Positions 16,545-25,765 of a stretch of 46,211 nucleotides of DNA are shown here, in pieces (within the stretch, counting starts at the first letter, position 1; each line of letters starts with the position of its first letter). Origin of the DNA: a bacterium (GTDB lineage Bacteria; Patescibacteriota; Minisyncoccia; Minisyncoccales; DAOWIS01); NCBI GenBank assembly GCA_030640805.1, contig DAOWIS010000007.1, positions 1-46,211 on the forward strand. Reading direction: 5' to 3'. The position numbers and the translations under genes were made by a program. The notes beneath the pieces are model-generated. The model had not been told where the DNA came from and made no database searches. It saw only the letters and a program-made list of their open reading frames with translations.

Positions 16545-16952
16545 ATGAAAAAGTGGTTTTCCATAGTCGGATTAGTGGGGGTAGTTATCCTGGCTTTATC
16601 TCTTTTTGTTAACCCAATTCTGGATTACAAAAAGGGAACTGAAGCGAGTGAAGTGCTGGTATATAACCAGCCATCTCCTCTGGATGAAGAGGTTTCTCCT
16701 GCTCTATTTGAGGAACTAAGAAAGCAAATAGGAATCTTTTTAGCTGAGCAAGAAGAAGCCCGGAAAAAAGGATTGCAAAAAGAAGAAGTGATCAGGGAAG
16801 AGGTTTCTCCCGGCCAATTTACAGCTGAGCAGATTAAATCGATGGAAGAGCAGATTGAGAAATTACAAAGGGAACAAAAAGAGTTCTGGGAGAGATTGAT
16901 AAGAGAGAATGAAGCCAGAAGGATAGAGATTGCAAAGTCATGGGAGCAATAA
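16545..16952 (+). CDS. Hypothetical exported/anchored coiled-coil protein; paralog of 17154-17819
   Basis: N-terminal TM; shared ELRKQI.IFL.EQEEARKKGL...EQIK.MEEQIEKL segment. Confidence 0.65.
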   Translation: MKKWFSIVGLVGVVILALSLFVNPILDYKKGTEASEVLVYNQPSPLDEEVSPALFEELRKQIGIFLAEQEEARKKGLQKEEVIREEVSPGQFTAEQIKSMEEQIEKLQREQKEFWERLIRENEARRIEIAKSWEQ

Positions 16953-17073
16953 CCCAATAAAGAGTCTTGAACACTTAAAAGGTTTAAGATTCTGAGGGGT
17001 AGAAATAATATTTCTACCCTTTTTTAATTTAAGTAAGTTTATTTTTTCATTGTGGGTTATGTCGAATATGAAC

Positions 17074-17103
17074 TTGACTTATTTTATACGGATGTGATAC
17101 AAT
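17074..17103 (+). promoter_or_regulatory. Promoter upstream of 17154 CDS
   Basis: TTGACT-18-TACAAT. Confidence 0.5.
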
Positions 17104-17153
17104 GGAAAAACCTAAAGGTCGATAAGAAAGTAAATTTAAGAGAAAATAAAAAT

Positions 17154-17819
17154 ATGGAAGAGATGCCCTTTGAAAAACAACCAACAAAAGAGCGGAAGGA
17201 TATAAAAAATTTTTTTAGAAAGAATAAAGAAATTATTACTTTTCTTACTGTTTTAGGTATAACTATTGGAGGCTATCATTTAATGAAAAAATCAGGAGTA
17301 GAGATTGGTAGTCCATCTGAGGCAGTCTTTGGAAAAGATAAACCTCAAATGGAAGCTAAAGCTGTACCTGGGCCGGTAAAAGAAAAGATGCCACCAAAGG
17401 AAGCAAAAAAAGAAGTTTCCGAAGAAGAGATTTCTCCTGCTCCATTTGGAGAGCTAAGAAAGCAAATAGACATCTTTCTATCTGAGCAAGAAGAAGCCCG
17501 GAAAAAAGGATTATCAAGAGAAGAAGTAATCGTAGAAGAAGGCGGACAATTTACACCTGAGCAGATTAAACAGATGGAGGAACAGATAGAAAAATTACGA
17601 CAGGAAAATGAAGAAGCATGGTTAAGTATAGTGAGAGAAAATAGAGCCAGAGAAATAGAGATTGTAGAATCTAGAGAGCCAGTAGAGATAGATTTTTCGA
17701 CAATAAGTGATGAAAAGTTTGGAGATTTAATTAAGGAGAAACTTAGTCAAGAAGAGAAACAGTTACCATCTTTACCAGAAGAGCATGAGGAAAAGCTAAC
17801 TGGTGGAATTCCATTATGA
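17154..17819 (+). CDS. Hypothetical TM coiled-coil protein; paralog of 16545-16952
   Basis: Start at MEEMPFEKQ, because the putative promoter lies within the longer ORF; shared segment with 16545-16952. Confidence 0.6.
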   Translation: MEEMPFEKQPTKERKDIKNFFRKNKEIITFLTVLGITIGGYHLMKKSGVEIGSPSEAVFGKDKPQMEAKAVPGPVKEKMPPKEAKKEVSEEEISPAPFGELRKQIDIFLSEQEEARKKGLSREEVIVEEGGQFTPEQIKQMEEQIEKLRQENEEAWLSIVRENRAREIEIVESREPVEIDFSTISDEKFGDLIKEKLSQEEKQLPSLPEEHEEKLTGGIPL

Positions 17820-18094
17820 CTAATCTTGAAAAAATCAAAAATATCATCCAGGATTCTAAATTAAAGAAAGAGAAAAAAAAAGAATTTATTGAGGCCTTAA
17901 TTTTAGTTGATGATAAATATTTAAAAGAATTTGTTGATTTTCTTGGAAAAGAACCAAAATGGCTGCCTGTTTTCTATTATAATTTCAAGGCTAAGAAATC
18001 GGCTGCTATAATTAACGACCCTAAACTCTGGGATAAGATTTTTCAATTAGAAAAAGAGATGCTTGCTAAATTAGGAGAGACACTTAAGGCCTAA
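17816..18094 (+). CDS. Hypothetical protein
   Basis: ATGA overlap with upstream CDS. Confidence 0.55.
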   Translation: MTNLEKIKNIIQDSKLKKEKKKEFIEALILVDDKYLKEFVDFLGKEPKWLPVFYYNFKAKKSAAIINDPKLWDKIFQLEKEMLAKLGETLKA

Positions 18095-18175
18095 TTTCAG
18101 AAGGGATTTTTAAAATTAAATTTCTATTTTTGTAAGCAAAATCATTTGCTGGATTTTGTTTATTTATAAAGATTT

Positions 18176-18598
18176 ATGGAGAAGGATAAATTTAATAATT
18201 TGGAGCAGGAAGTCCAGGTTTTAGAGAAGACCTTAGAAGAGAAGAAAGAAAAACTAAAAGAGATGGCTCCCGAGGAGAAAGAAGAGATGGTCAGAGAATA
18301 TACCAGGAAACGTCTGGAGAAATTAACCCCAAAACCAAAAAAAACAGAAATTCCGCCATCTCGGCCTACGACTATTCCTTCCCCGCCAGCCAAAAAAGTT
18401 TTGCCTTCTTATTTGGATACCCAGGACGAAGACACTAAAAAAATAGTTAAGGATTTGGTTAAACTTAGCGAAGAAAAGGGTCTGAAAACTGCTTTGAATA
18501 AAATTCAGAAAACCAACCAGCCCTTTCTTTTGGATGCCTTTCACGACGCTTTAACCTTTAAATTTCTTCAGGAATTAAGAAAAAAAGATGTTATCTGA
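18176..18598 (+). CDS. Hypothetical protein, translationally coupled to downstream ATPase
   Basis: Overlaps 18588 start by 11 bp. Confidence 0.55.
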   Translation: MEKDKFNNLEQEVQVLEKTLEEKKEKLKEMAPEEKEEMVREYTRKRLEKLTPKPKKTEIPPSRPTTIPSPPAKKVLPSYLDTQDEDTKKIVKDLVKLSEEKGLKTALNKIQKTNQPFLLDAFHDALTFKFLQELRKKDVI

Positions 18599-20942
18599 TT
18601 TTTTATTTTTTTTATTAATAGTAGGAGGAATTGTCTTTTTTGTATTTTTGATTAGAAAGTTGGTTAAACCTTCTGGTTTGAATCTTGATTATCTTTTGCT
18701 TTTGGTTAAATTGCCAAAACCCACAAAAGAAAAGCCTCAAGAAGCAGATTTTAAAAATGAAATTGCTTTTTTTGAGCAGTTTTTATCTAATGTTGCTCAA
18801 GAGAAAAAACCAATCATTTTTGAATCAGCTGTTCATCATATCGGAGAAGAAATTCATTTTTATTTGGCTGTTCCTAAAGAGTTATTCGATTTTATTAAAA
18901 AACAAATTCAGGGATTTTGGTCTGGAGCCCAGGTTGAGCCGATAGAAGATTATAATATTTTTAATCCTCAGGGAAAAGCCCAGGGGGCTTATTTAAAACT
19001 TTTCGAAAATTATTGCCTTCCTATTAAAACTTACGATAATTTTAGCAAAGATACTTTTGAGCCAATTCTTGGTAATTTAGCCAAACTGGAAAAGGAAGGA
19101 GAAGGAGCAGTAATTCAGGTAGTTGTAAAAAAAGCTCCCAAAAGCAATAAAGATAGAATTCTTAAAGCCTTAGAATCTCTTCGCAAAGGAAATTCCCTGA
19201 AAGAAGCGCTGGGAGGTTTAAGTTTTAGCACTAAAGAGATTTTGAAGGCCTTAAATCCCCCCAAGAAAGAAGAAGAAAAGGAGCCGCTTTTTATTGATGA
19301 ATTCAATGTTAAATTACTGGAAAGCAAAATTGAGAAGCCCTTATTTTTAGTCAATGTCCGGTTGTTGGCTTCGGCATCAACTATAGAGCGGGCTGAATCT
19401 ATTGTAAGAAGTTTAACTGGTTCCTTTGAACAGTTCGCTGCTCCTCAAAGGAATAATTTAAGGATTGTTTCTCCAAAAAATCAGCAAAAATTATTTTTTA
19501 ATTTTTCTTTTCGGAAATTTAATCCCTCTCAGACAATAGTCTTAAATAGTCAGGAAATTGCCTCTTTTTGGCATTTTCCTCTTTCCATTACCGAGGTTCC
19601 CCGGCTGAAATGGTTAAAATTTCGAGAACTTGTTCCGCCTTCTAATCTTCCTGAAGAGGGTTTAGTTTTAGGGATGAATATTTATCGAGGCGAAGAAAGA
19701 ATGATTCGGCTCAAAGAAGATGACCGTCGTCGTCATCTTTATATTGTTGGCCAAACCGGTACCGGAAAATCAACTTTTATTACTGAAATGGCACGACAGG
19801 ACATAAAAAACAACAAAGGTTTAGCCGTAATTGATCCTCATGGAGATTTAATTGAGACCCTTCTTGGTTTTATTCCTGAGGAGCGTTTTGGAGATGTTAT
19901 TTTATTTGATCCTTCTGATGTAGAGCGACCCGTAGGTCTAAATATGATTGAATACAATCCTGAACGACCGGAGGAGAAAACATTTATTGTTAATGAAATT
20001 CAAGGGATTTTTAACAAATTATTTATAGCTGAACATATGGGCCCAATGTTTGAGCAGTATATGAGAAATTCTTTGTTGCTTTTAATGGAGGACTTCGGAC
20101 ATCCTTCTACCCTGATGGAAGTGCCCAGAGTTTTTACTGATGAAAATTGGCGAAAACAGAAGCTCTCAAGAATTACCAATCCAACAATAATTGACTTTTG
20201 GGAGAAAGAGGCGGTAAAAGCGGGCGGAGAGGCATCATTGGCTAATATGACACCTTATATTACCTCCAAATTCGCTAATTTCTTAACCAATGATTATGTT
20301 CGGCCAATTATTGCTCAAGTTAGATCCTCTTTTAATTTTCGAGAAGTAATGGATGAAGGGAAGATTTTACTGGTTAATCTTTCTAAAGGAAAGATAGGAG
20401 AAATTAATGCCGGACTTTTAGGAATGATTGTAGTTGGTAAAATTTTAATGGCTGCTCTTTCTCGGGTAGATATTCCTCAAGAACAACGTCGGGATTTTAA
20501 TTTATACATTGATGAGTTTCAAAACTTCACTACTCCCTCTATTGTGACCATTTTGTCCGAGGCAAGAAAATACTGCCTTAATTTAATAATTGCCCATCAA
20601 TTTATCGCTCAATTAAAAGAAGAAATAAAAGATGCGGTTTTTGGCAATGTTGGTTCTAAAGTAGTTTTTCGAGTTGGCGCTCCTGATTCCCAGGAGTTGA
20701 TTAGAGAATTCGAGCCGGAATTGACCGATAATGACCTTATTAACATTGATAATTTCCACGCCTATCTTAAACTTTTAATCAATGGCGAACCCAGTCCGTC
20801 TTTTAATTTAAGAACCATAAAACCGAAAGAATCTGATCCCGAAATTAAAGAGAAAATCAAAAAACAATCTCGCTTGACTTATGGTCGTCCTAGAGAAGAA
20901 ATAGAAAAAGAAATTCTCCAACGCCTCCGCAGCGAGGAATAG
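18588..20942 (+). CDS. VirD4/TraD-like DNA-binding ATPase with fused N-terminal membrane domain
   Basis: VGQTGTGKSTFITEMARQDIKNNKGLAVIDPHGDLIETLL; YIDEFQNFTTPSIVTILSEARKY; LIIAHQFIAQL. Confidence 0.85.
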   Translation: MLSDFLFFLLIVGGIVFFVFLIRKLVKPSGLNLDYLLLLVKLPKPTKEKPQEADFKNEIAFFEQFLSNVAQEKKPIIFESAVHHIGEEIHFYLAVPKELFDFIKKQIQGFWSGAQVEPIEDYNIFNPQGKAQGAYLKLFENYCLPIKTYDNFSKDTFEPILGNLAKLEKEGEGAVIQVVVKKAPKSNKDRILKALESLRKGNSLKEALGGLSFSTKEILKALNPPKKEEEKEPLFIDEFNVKLLESKIEKPLFLVNVRLLASASTIERAESIVRSLTGSFEQFAAPQRNNLRIVSPKNQQKLFFNFSFRKFNPSQTIVLNSQEIASFWHFPLSITEVPRLKWLKFRELVPPSNLPEEGLVLGMNIYRGEERMIRLKEDDRRRHLYIVGQTGTGKSTFITEMARQDIKNNKGLAVIDPHGDLIETLLGFIPEERFGDVILFDPSDVERPVGLNMIEYNPERPEEKTFIVNEIQGIFNKLFIAEHMGPMFEQYMRNSLLLLMEDFGHPSTLMEVPRVFTDENWRKQKLSRITNPTIIDFWEKEAVKAGGEASLANMTPYITSKFANFLTNDYVRPIIAQVRSSFNFREVMDEGKILLVNLSKGKIGEINAGLLGMIVVGKILMAALSRVDIPQEQRRDFNLYIDEFQNFTTPSIVTILSEARKYCLNLIIAHQFIAQLKEEIKDAVFGNVGSKVVFRVGAPDSQELIREFEPELTDNDLINIDNFHAYLKLLINGEPSPSFNLRTIKPKESDPEIKEKIKKQSRLTYGRPREEIEKEILQRLRSEE

Positions 20943-21057
20943 TTTTTTAATATATTATAAACTAATACAAATTGACGAATAAATTTTATTCTGCTAAACT
21001 AAAATAAGAAAGGTCAAATAATCTGATAATTATTTAATAATTAATCTAAAGAAAAAT

Positions 21058-21552
21058 ATGGTAAAAGGAATAGAAAAGGAGCCAACTTCTAAAAGTCCTG
21101 AAGAAATTAGATTAGAAGAATTAAGTGAACTTTCTGGAGTTTCTCCTGAAGAAATAAAAAAGTTTGAGGAAACAGGAGATAAATATGGATTTTGGAGAGA
21201 GGGAAAGCGTCGTTTCTTCTATGAGCCGGGATCCGAAGAAGCAGAAAAAGCAAAAGTAGAAAAAGTAGAAAAAGAAGCTTTTAAGAAATTATCAGAAGAA
21301 GAAAAAAACAGGGTACTTCAAGAATACGTAAAGACTCGAAACCAAATTACAGACAAAATGAAAAAGATGCAAAAAGAATTAACCGGCTACGAGAGTTTAA
21401 TGGAGCAAACATTCGGTAGTTTATCAAAAGAAGAGATGGAAAAAGCAGAAGAGAAACAAAAGGAATGGAATGATTTCTCACAAGAAGAAAAGCAAGAAAA
21501 GTTAGAACCACTGCAAAAATTAGAAAAGTTATTAAAACCTGAAGAAGAATAG
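21058..21552 (+). CDS. Hypothetical coiled-coil protein
   Basis: K/E-rich ORF. Confidence 0.5.
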   Translation: MVKGIEKEPTSKSPEEIRLEELSELSGVSPEEIKKFEETGDKYGFWREGKRRFFYEPGSEEAEKAKVEKVEKEAFKKLSEEEKNRVLQEYVKTRNQITDKMKKMQKELTGYESLMEQTFGSLSKEEMEKAEEKQKEWNDFSQEEKQEKLEPLQKLEKLLKPEEE

Positions 21553-21568
21553 AAATTTACTTTAGATA

Positions 21569-21597
21569 AAATCAACGAGACCCGGTCTCGTTGATTT
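21569..21597. terminator. Palindromic hairpin with 14-bp arms
   Basis: aaatcaacgagacc-c-ggtctcgttgattt. Confidence 0.6.
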
Positions 21598-21640
21598 ATT
21601 ATATTTGTAAGTTTTGTTAGATAGATGTATAATAAAGTAT

Positions 21641-21940
21641 ATGAATGATCAATTAGAAAAAAGTTTAACTGAAGCCAGTCGGCACTTTTCTGAACTTACC
21701 AGAAAAGTTGAAGAGGGAAAAAAGAAAAAGCAAAGAACTGAAAAAGAAATTCGAGAAACCGAAGAAGTGATTAAAAAAATGGAGAAAGAAATTGCTCAGA
21801 AAAAGCAAGAGATCTTCACCAAAAAAAAGCAGTTAACCACGCTTTCTTTTGAATTGAGGCGCTTAGATAACGAACGAAATACAGCCCAGAAGCAAATTGG
21901 TGAATTTAAAAGAGAAATAGAAAGATTAGAAAGAAGATAA
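21641..21940 (+). CDS. Small coiled-coil protein
   Basis: Heptad-like K/E-rich sequence; TATAAT-like element just upstream. Confidence 0.5.
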   Translation: MNDQLEKSLTEASRHFSELTRKVEEGKKKKQRTEKEIRETEEVIKKMEKEIAQKKQEIFTKKKQLTTLSFELRRLDNERNTAQKQIGEFKREIERLERR

Positions 21941-22029
21941 AGGGCTTTGTCTAAATTGAAAAAATCAAGGAGAGCGGGTCTCCTTAAATTTATTTGACCT
22001 TATTTTTCTTTTTGTTAAAATAAAAATAT

Positions 22030-22215
22030 ATGGCTAATCAAACTATTACTAAAAAAAGAATAGAAATTCCATTAGTGGAGTACAACCTTTTACGGGAAGT
22101 TTATAGACAATTTAAAAAACAGGCCTTACTTTTAAGAATAGTTGAAGCCGAAGAAAATCTCAAAAGAAAGCGAGTTAAAGAGATAGATATTGATAAGTTT
22201 ATAAAAAATATTTAA
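22030..22215 (+). CDS. Putative antitoxin
   Basis: Small ORF immediately upstream of RelE/ParE-like toxin. Confidence 0.6.
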   Translation: MANQTITKKRIEIPLVEYNLLREVYRQFKKQALLLRIVEAEENLKRKRVKEIDIDKFIKNI

Positions 22216-22218
22216 TTT

Positions 22219-22503
22219 ATGTCTTTTAAGATTAAGAAGATTGTTTTTGATGCATCTTTTGAGAGGAAATTTAAAAATTATAAGAAAAAATTGTCCAAAA
22301 AAGAATTAAATAGACTTAAAGAAAGATTAATAATTTTTAAAAATAATCCTTTTAATCCAAAACTAAAAACTCATAAACTAAAAGGTAGCCTGAAAGAATA
22401 TTGGGTTTTCTCAATTAGTTATTCTGATCGAATAATACTCCGTTTTTTAAATAAAGAAAAAGTATTTTTTATTGATGTTGGCGATCATAGTATTTATAAA
22501 TAG
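22219..22503 (+). CDS. RelE/ParE-superfamily toxin (YafQ/RelE-like)
   Basis: FNPKLKTHKLKGSLKEYWVFSISYSDRIILRFLNKEKVFFIDVGDHSIYK. Confidence 0.75.
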   Translation: MSFKIKKIVFDASFERKFKNYKKKLSKKELNRLKERLIIFKNNPFNPKLKTHKLKGSLKEYWVFSISYSDRIILRFLNKEKVFFIDVGDHSIYK

Positions 22504-22543
22504 AACCTAATAATAGTTTTAGGTTTTTATTTTGATTGATAAG

Positions 22544-24415
22544 ATGACAGATTTATCTTCTCAACAAATTCGAGGGCAATTTTTAGATTTTTTTGAAAAG
22601 AAGGGGCATAAAATTGTACCTTCTTTTTCTCTTATTCCTCTTGACCCCTCGGTTCTTTTAACTTCGGCTGGAATGCAACAGTTTGTTTTGTATTTAGAAG
22701 GGAAAAAAGATCCTCTCAAAGATTTTGGAACTTGGTATTTGACTTCTTGCCAGAAGTGTTTTAGAACTGCTGATATTAATGAAGTGGGCGACGATATTCA
22801 CCATACTTTTTTTGAGATGCTTGGCAATTGGTCAATAGGTGAAGATTCCAATAAAGGTTATTTTAAAGAGGAAGCAATTGATTTGGCTTTAGAATTTTTG
22901 GTTGATACTTTAGAACTGGACAAAGACAAATTTTGGATAACTGTATTCAAAGGAGGAAATAATATTCCCAAAGATGAGGAATCAATAAAAATTTGGCAGG
23001 AGAAAGGAATTCCCAAAGAAAGAATAAAAGAATTTGGAATGGAAGATAATTTTTGGGGTCCGATTGGCGAAGTGGGAGTTTGTGGACCCTGTTCAGAAAT
23101 TCATTATGATAGAGGAAAAGAATTTGGCTGCCAGAAGCCGGATTGCAGACCAAATTGTAAAAAATGTAATAGATTTATAGAAATCTGGAATTTGGTTTTT
23201 ATGGAATACAATAAAAATGCCAAATGCCAAATGCCAAATGCCAAATGTTATAATTATACTCTTTTGCCGCAGAGGAATGTGGATACGGGGATGGGGATAG
23301 AGAGATTAACTGCAGTTCTCCAGAATAAACCCTCCGGCTATGAGACCGATCTTTTTTGGCCAATAATTAAGAATATCCAAAAGATTTCTTCGAAAAAATA
23401 CAAGGAAGAAAAAAGAATTTTTAGGATTTTGGCTGACCATCTACGAGGATCAGTTTTTTTAATTGGCGATGGAATTTTACCTTCTAATTTAGATAGGGGA
23501 TATATTTTAAGGAGAATTCTTAGAAGAACTATCCGTTATGCCAAAGTTTTAAATTTACCAGAAAATTGGTATGTTAGTTCTATAAAGAAACTTTCAGAGA
23601 TTTATGGCTCTACTTATTTTGAATTAAGAACAAAAGAAACAGAAATTATTACCGTTTTTCAAAATGAAGAAGAGAAATTTGGAAGGGCCTTAGATAAAGG
23701 ACTGTCGCAATTTGATAAGTTGCTTAAGCGGAAAAGGAAAAGCGGAAAACGAAAGATTATAAGCGGATTAGAAGGATTTAGTCTCTATTCAAGTTTTTCA
23801 GTTCCGATTGATTTAATTCAGGAATTAGCCAAGGAAAGAGGTTTCGAAATTGATATAAAAGGATTTGAAAAAGCCCTTAAGGAACATCAAAAGATTTCTC
23901 GGGCTGGAGCCGAGAAAAAATTTGGGGGATTGGGATTAGAAAAGGTAAAAGATAAAAGGCAAAAGGTAAAAGTTATTAAATTGCACACTGCTACTCATTT
24001 GCTTCAACAAGCCCTAAGAGATGTTTTAGGAGACCAAGTAAAACAGATGGGAAGCGATATTAATGAAGAGAGATTAAGATTTGATTTTTCTTATGATAAA
24101 AAATTAACCCCCGAGCAAATTAAAAAAGTGGAAGAAATTGTTAATCAAAAAATTAAAGAAAATCTACCAGTTAAAAAAAATGAAATGGATTATCAACAAG
24201 CCCTAAAATCCGGCGCCCTGGCTTTTTTCAAAGAAAGATACCCAGAAAAAGTAACTGTTTATTTTATTGGCGATTCTTTAGAGAAATCTTATTCCAAAGA
24301 AATCTGTGCTGGTCATCATATTAATCGGACCGGAGAGCTCGGCCAATTCAAAATCGTCAAAGAAGAATCCTCTGGCGCAGGCGTAAGAAGAATAAAAGCC
24401 ACATTAGAATCTTAA
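22544..24415 (+). CDS. alaS: Alanine--tRNA ligase, lacking the C-terminal (C-Ala) domain
   Basis: LTSAGMQQFVLYLEGKKDP; TGMGIERLTAVLQ; HTATHLLQQALRDVLG; CAGHHINRTGELG. Confidence 0.95.
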   Translation: MTDLSSQQIRGQFLDFFEKKGHKIVPSFSLIPLDPSVLLTSAGMQQFVLYLEGKKDPLKDFGTWYLTSCQKCFRTADINEVGDDIHHTFFEMLGNWSIGEDSNKGYFKEEAIDLALEFLVDTLELDKDKFWITVFKGGNNIPKDEESIKIWQEKGIPKERIKEFGMEDNFWGPIGEVGVCGPCSEIHYDRGKEFGCQKPDCRPNCKKCNRFIEIWNLVFMEYNKNAKCQMPNAKCYNYTLLPQRNVDTGMGIERLTAVLQNKPSGYETDLFWPIIKNIQKISSKKYKEEKRIFRILADHLRGSVFLIGDGILPSNLDRGYILRRILRRTIRYAKVLNLPENWYVSSIKKLSEIYGSTYFELRTKETEIITVFQNEEEKFGRALDKGLSQFDKLLKRKRKSGKRKIISGLEGFSLYSSFSVPIDLIQELAKERGFEIDIKGFEKALKEHQKISRAGAEKKFGGLGLEKVKDKRQKVKVIKLHTATHLLQQALRDVLGDQVKQMGSDINEERLRFDFSYDKKLTPEQIKKVEEIVNQKIKENLPVKKNEMDYQQALKSGALAFFKERYPEKVTVYFIGDSLEKSYSKEICAGHHINRTGELGQFKIVKEESSGAGVRRIKATLES

Positions 24416-24456
24416 TTATCTTTTAATCTTAAAATTTATTGTGCTATAATAAACCA

Positions 24457-25662
24457 ATGTCTTCTTTTTCTAAAAAAGATGAAATGAACTTAGCAATAGA
24501 TATTGGGACAAGAACAGTTAAAGCAGTTTTATTTAAAAAAGAAAATAAAGGAATAAAAATTTTAAATTATGGAAAAGTAGATTATCCTTTTGAGAAAAAC
24601 TCAAAAAAAAATGATTTAAAACAAACAATAAAAGAAACAATTTCAGAGGTTCGAGGGTTTAAACGGGGGAGAAAAATAATAGTTGGATTAGGGGAGATAT
24701 CTGGTCCTAATAAAATGATAATGACTAAGGGAATAACCAAGAAATATATTTTTCAAAGAAAATCTCCTCTTAAAAAAATCAGCCAGAAAGAATTCAAAAA
24801 GATTATTACTGTTGCCCAAGAGAGATCGAAAAGGAGTGTAGCTAAAAACTTTTCTTTAAAAAAAGCAAAAAATCTAAAAATACTTAAAGCCAGTATCGAA
24901 GAAATTAAAATTAATGGACATCAAGTATCGAATCCTCTTGGTTTTTCCGGAAAAGAACTAAAATTTAGTATTTTTAACAGTTATATTTTAAAAGAAGATT
25001 TAGAGTTTCTGAAAAGAATTTTCAAAAGTTTAAATTTGAATTTAGTGAATGTTTTATACGAACCCTATACTCTTTTCTCTTTATTAGAATCCTTTCATTC
25101 CTTTCAAAATCACAATGCCGCATTTTTAGATATAGGCGGGGATTTCACCCAAGTTTCTTTTATAAAAAAAGGAATGCTTATGGAAACCAAACCTTTTAGT
25201 ATTGGTGGTCAAGAATTTAGCGCTCATTTAGCGAAATGGGCTAAAATAAAAGAAGAAAAAGCAGAAAAGATTAAGATTGCTTATAGCAGAGGTTTAATTC
25301 AGTCTTCATTAGCATTTAAGATTCATAATCTCTTGGAGAAAGATTTCAAAAATTGGTTGGAGAAGGTAGAGATAATTCTTAATAGATTTTTTCCCAGTGA
25401 TTCTTTTCCTTCCTTTGTTTATATTTTAGGAGGTGGGAGTCAGCTTTTAGAGGTAAAATCTCTTTTATACGAGAGTAAAGAAATGGATAAGATTTGGAAG
25501 AAAAAAAATTTTCTTCCTCCAAAGATTGAATTTTTAAAACCAAAACATTTTATAAATATTGAAGATAACTCTAAGCTTCAAGATACCCAAGGGATAATTC
25601 CTTTAAGTCTTTGTAAAGAGTTTTCTCTAAATTTTCAAGCAGGAAATGCGCAGAAAATTTAG
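24457..25662 (+). CDS. FtsA/PilM-like actin-fold ATPase
   Basis: MNLAIDIGTRTVKAVLFKK; AAFLDIGGDFTQVSFIKKG; YILGGGSQL. Confidence 0.7.
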   Translation: MSSFSKKDEMNLAIDIGTRTVKAVLFKKENKGIKILNYGKVDYPFEKNSKKNDLKQTIKETISEVRGFKRGRKIIVGLGEISGPNKMIMTKGITKKYIFQRKSPLKKISQKEFKKIITVAQERSKRSVAKNFSLKKAKNLKILKASIEEIKINGHQVSNPLGFSGKELKFSIFNSYILKEDLEFLKRIFKSLNLNLVNVLYEPYTLFSLLESFHSFQNHNAAFLDIGGDFTQVSFIKKGMLMETKPFSIGGQEFSAHLAKWAKIKEEKAEKIKIAYSRGLIQSSLAFKIHNLLEKDFKNWLEKVEIILNRFFPSDSFPSFVYILGGGSQLLEVKSLLYESKEMDKIWKKKNFLPPKIEFLKPKHFINIEDNSKLQDTQGIIPLSLCKEFSLNFQAGNAQKI

Positions 25663-25675
25663 TTAGAAAACCTTT

Positions 25676-25705
25676 ACCGAGCACATAAAGTATTATGTGC
25701 TCGGT
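25676..25705. other. Strong hairpin accgagcacataa/ttatgtgctcggt
   Basis: 13-bp perfect arms. Confidence 0.6.
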
Positions 25706-25765
25706 GCGCAATTATTCTAACAGCTCAGCTGCACCCTTCGGGCTTGCTTCGCTGAGAAAATTGGC

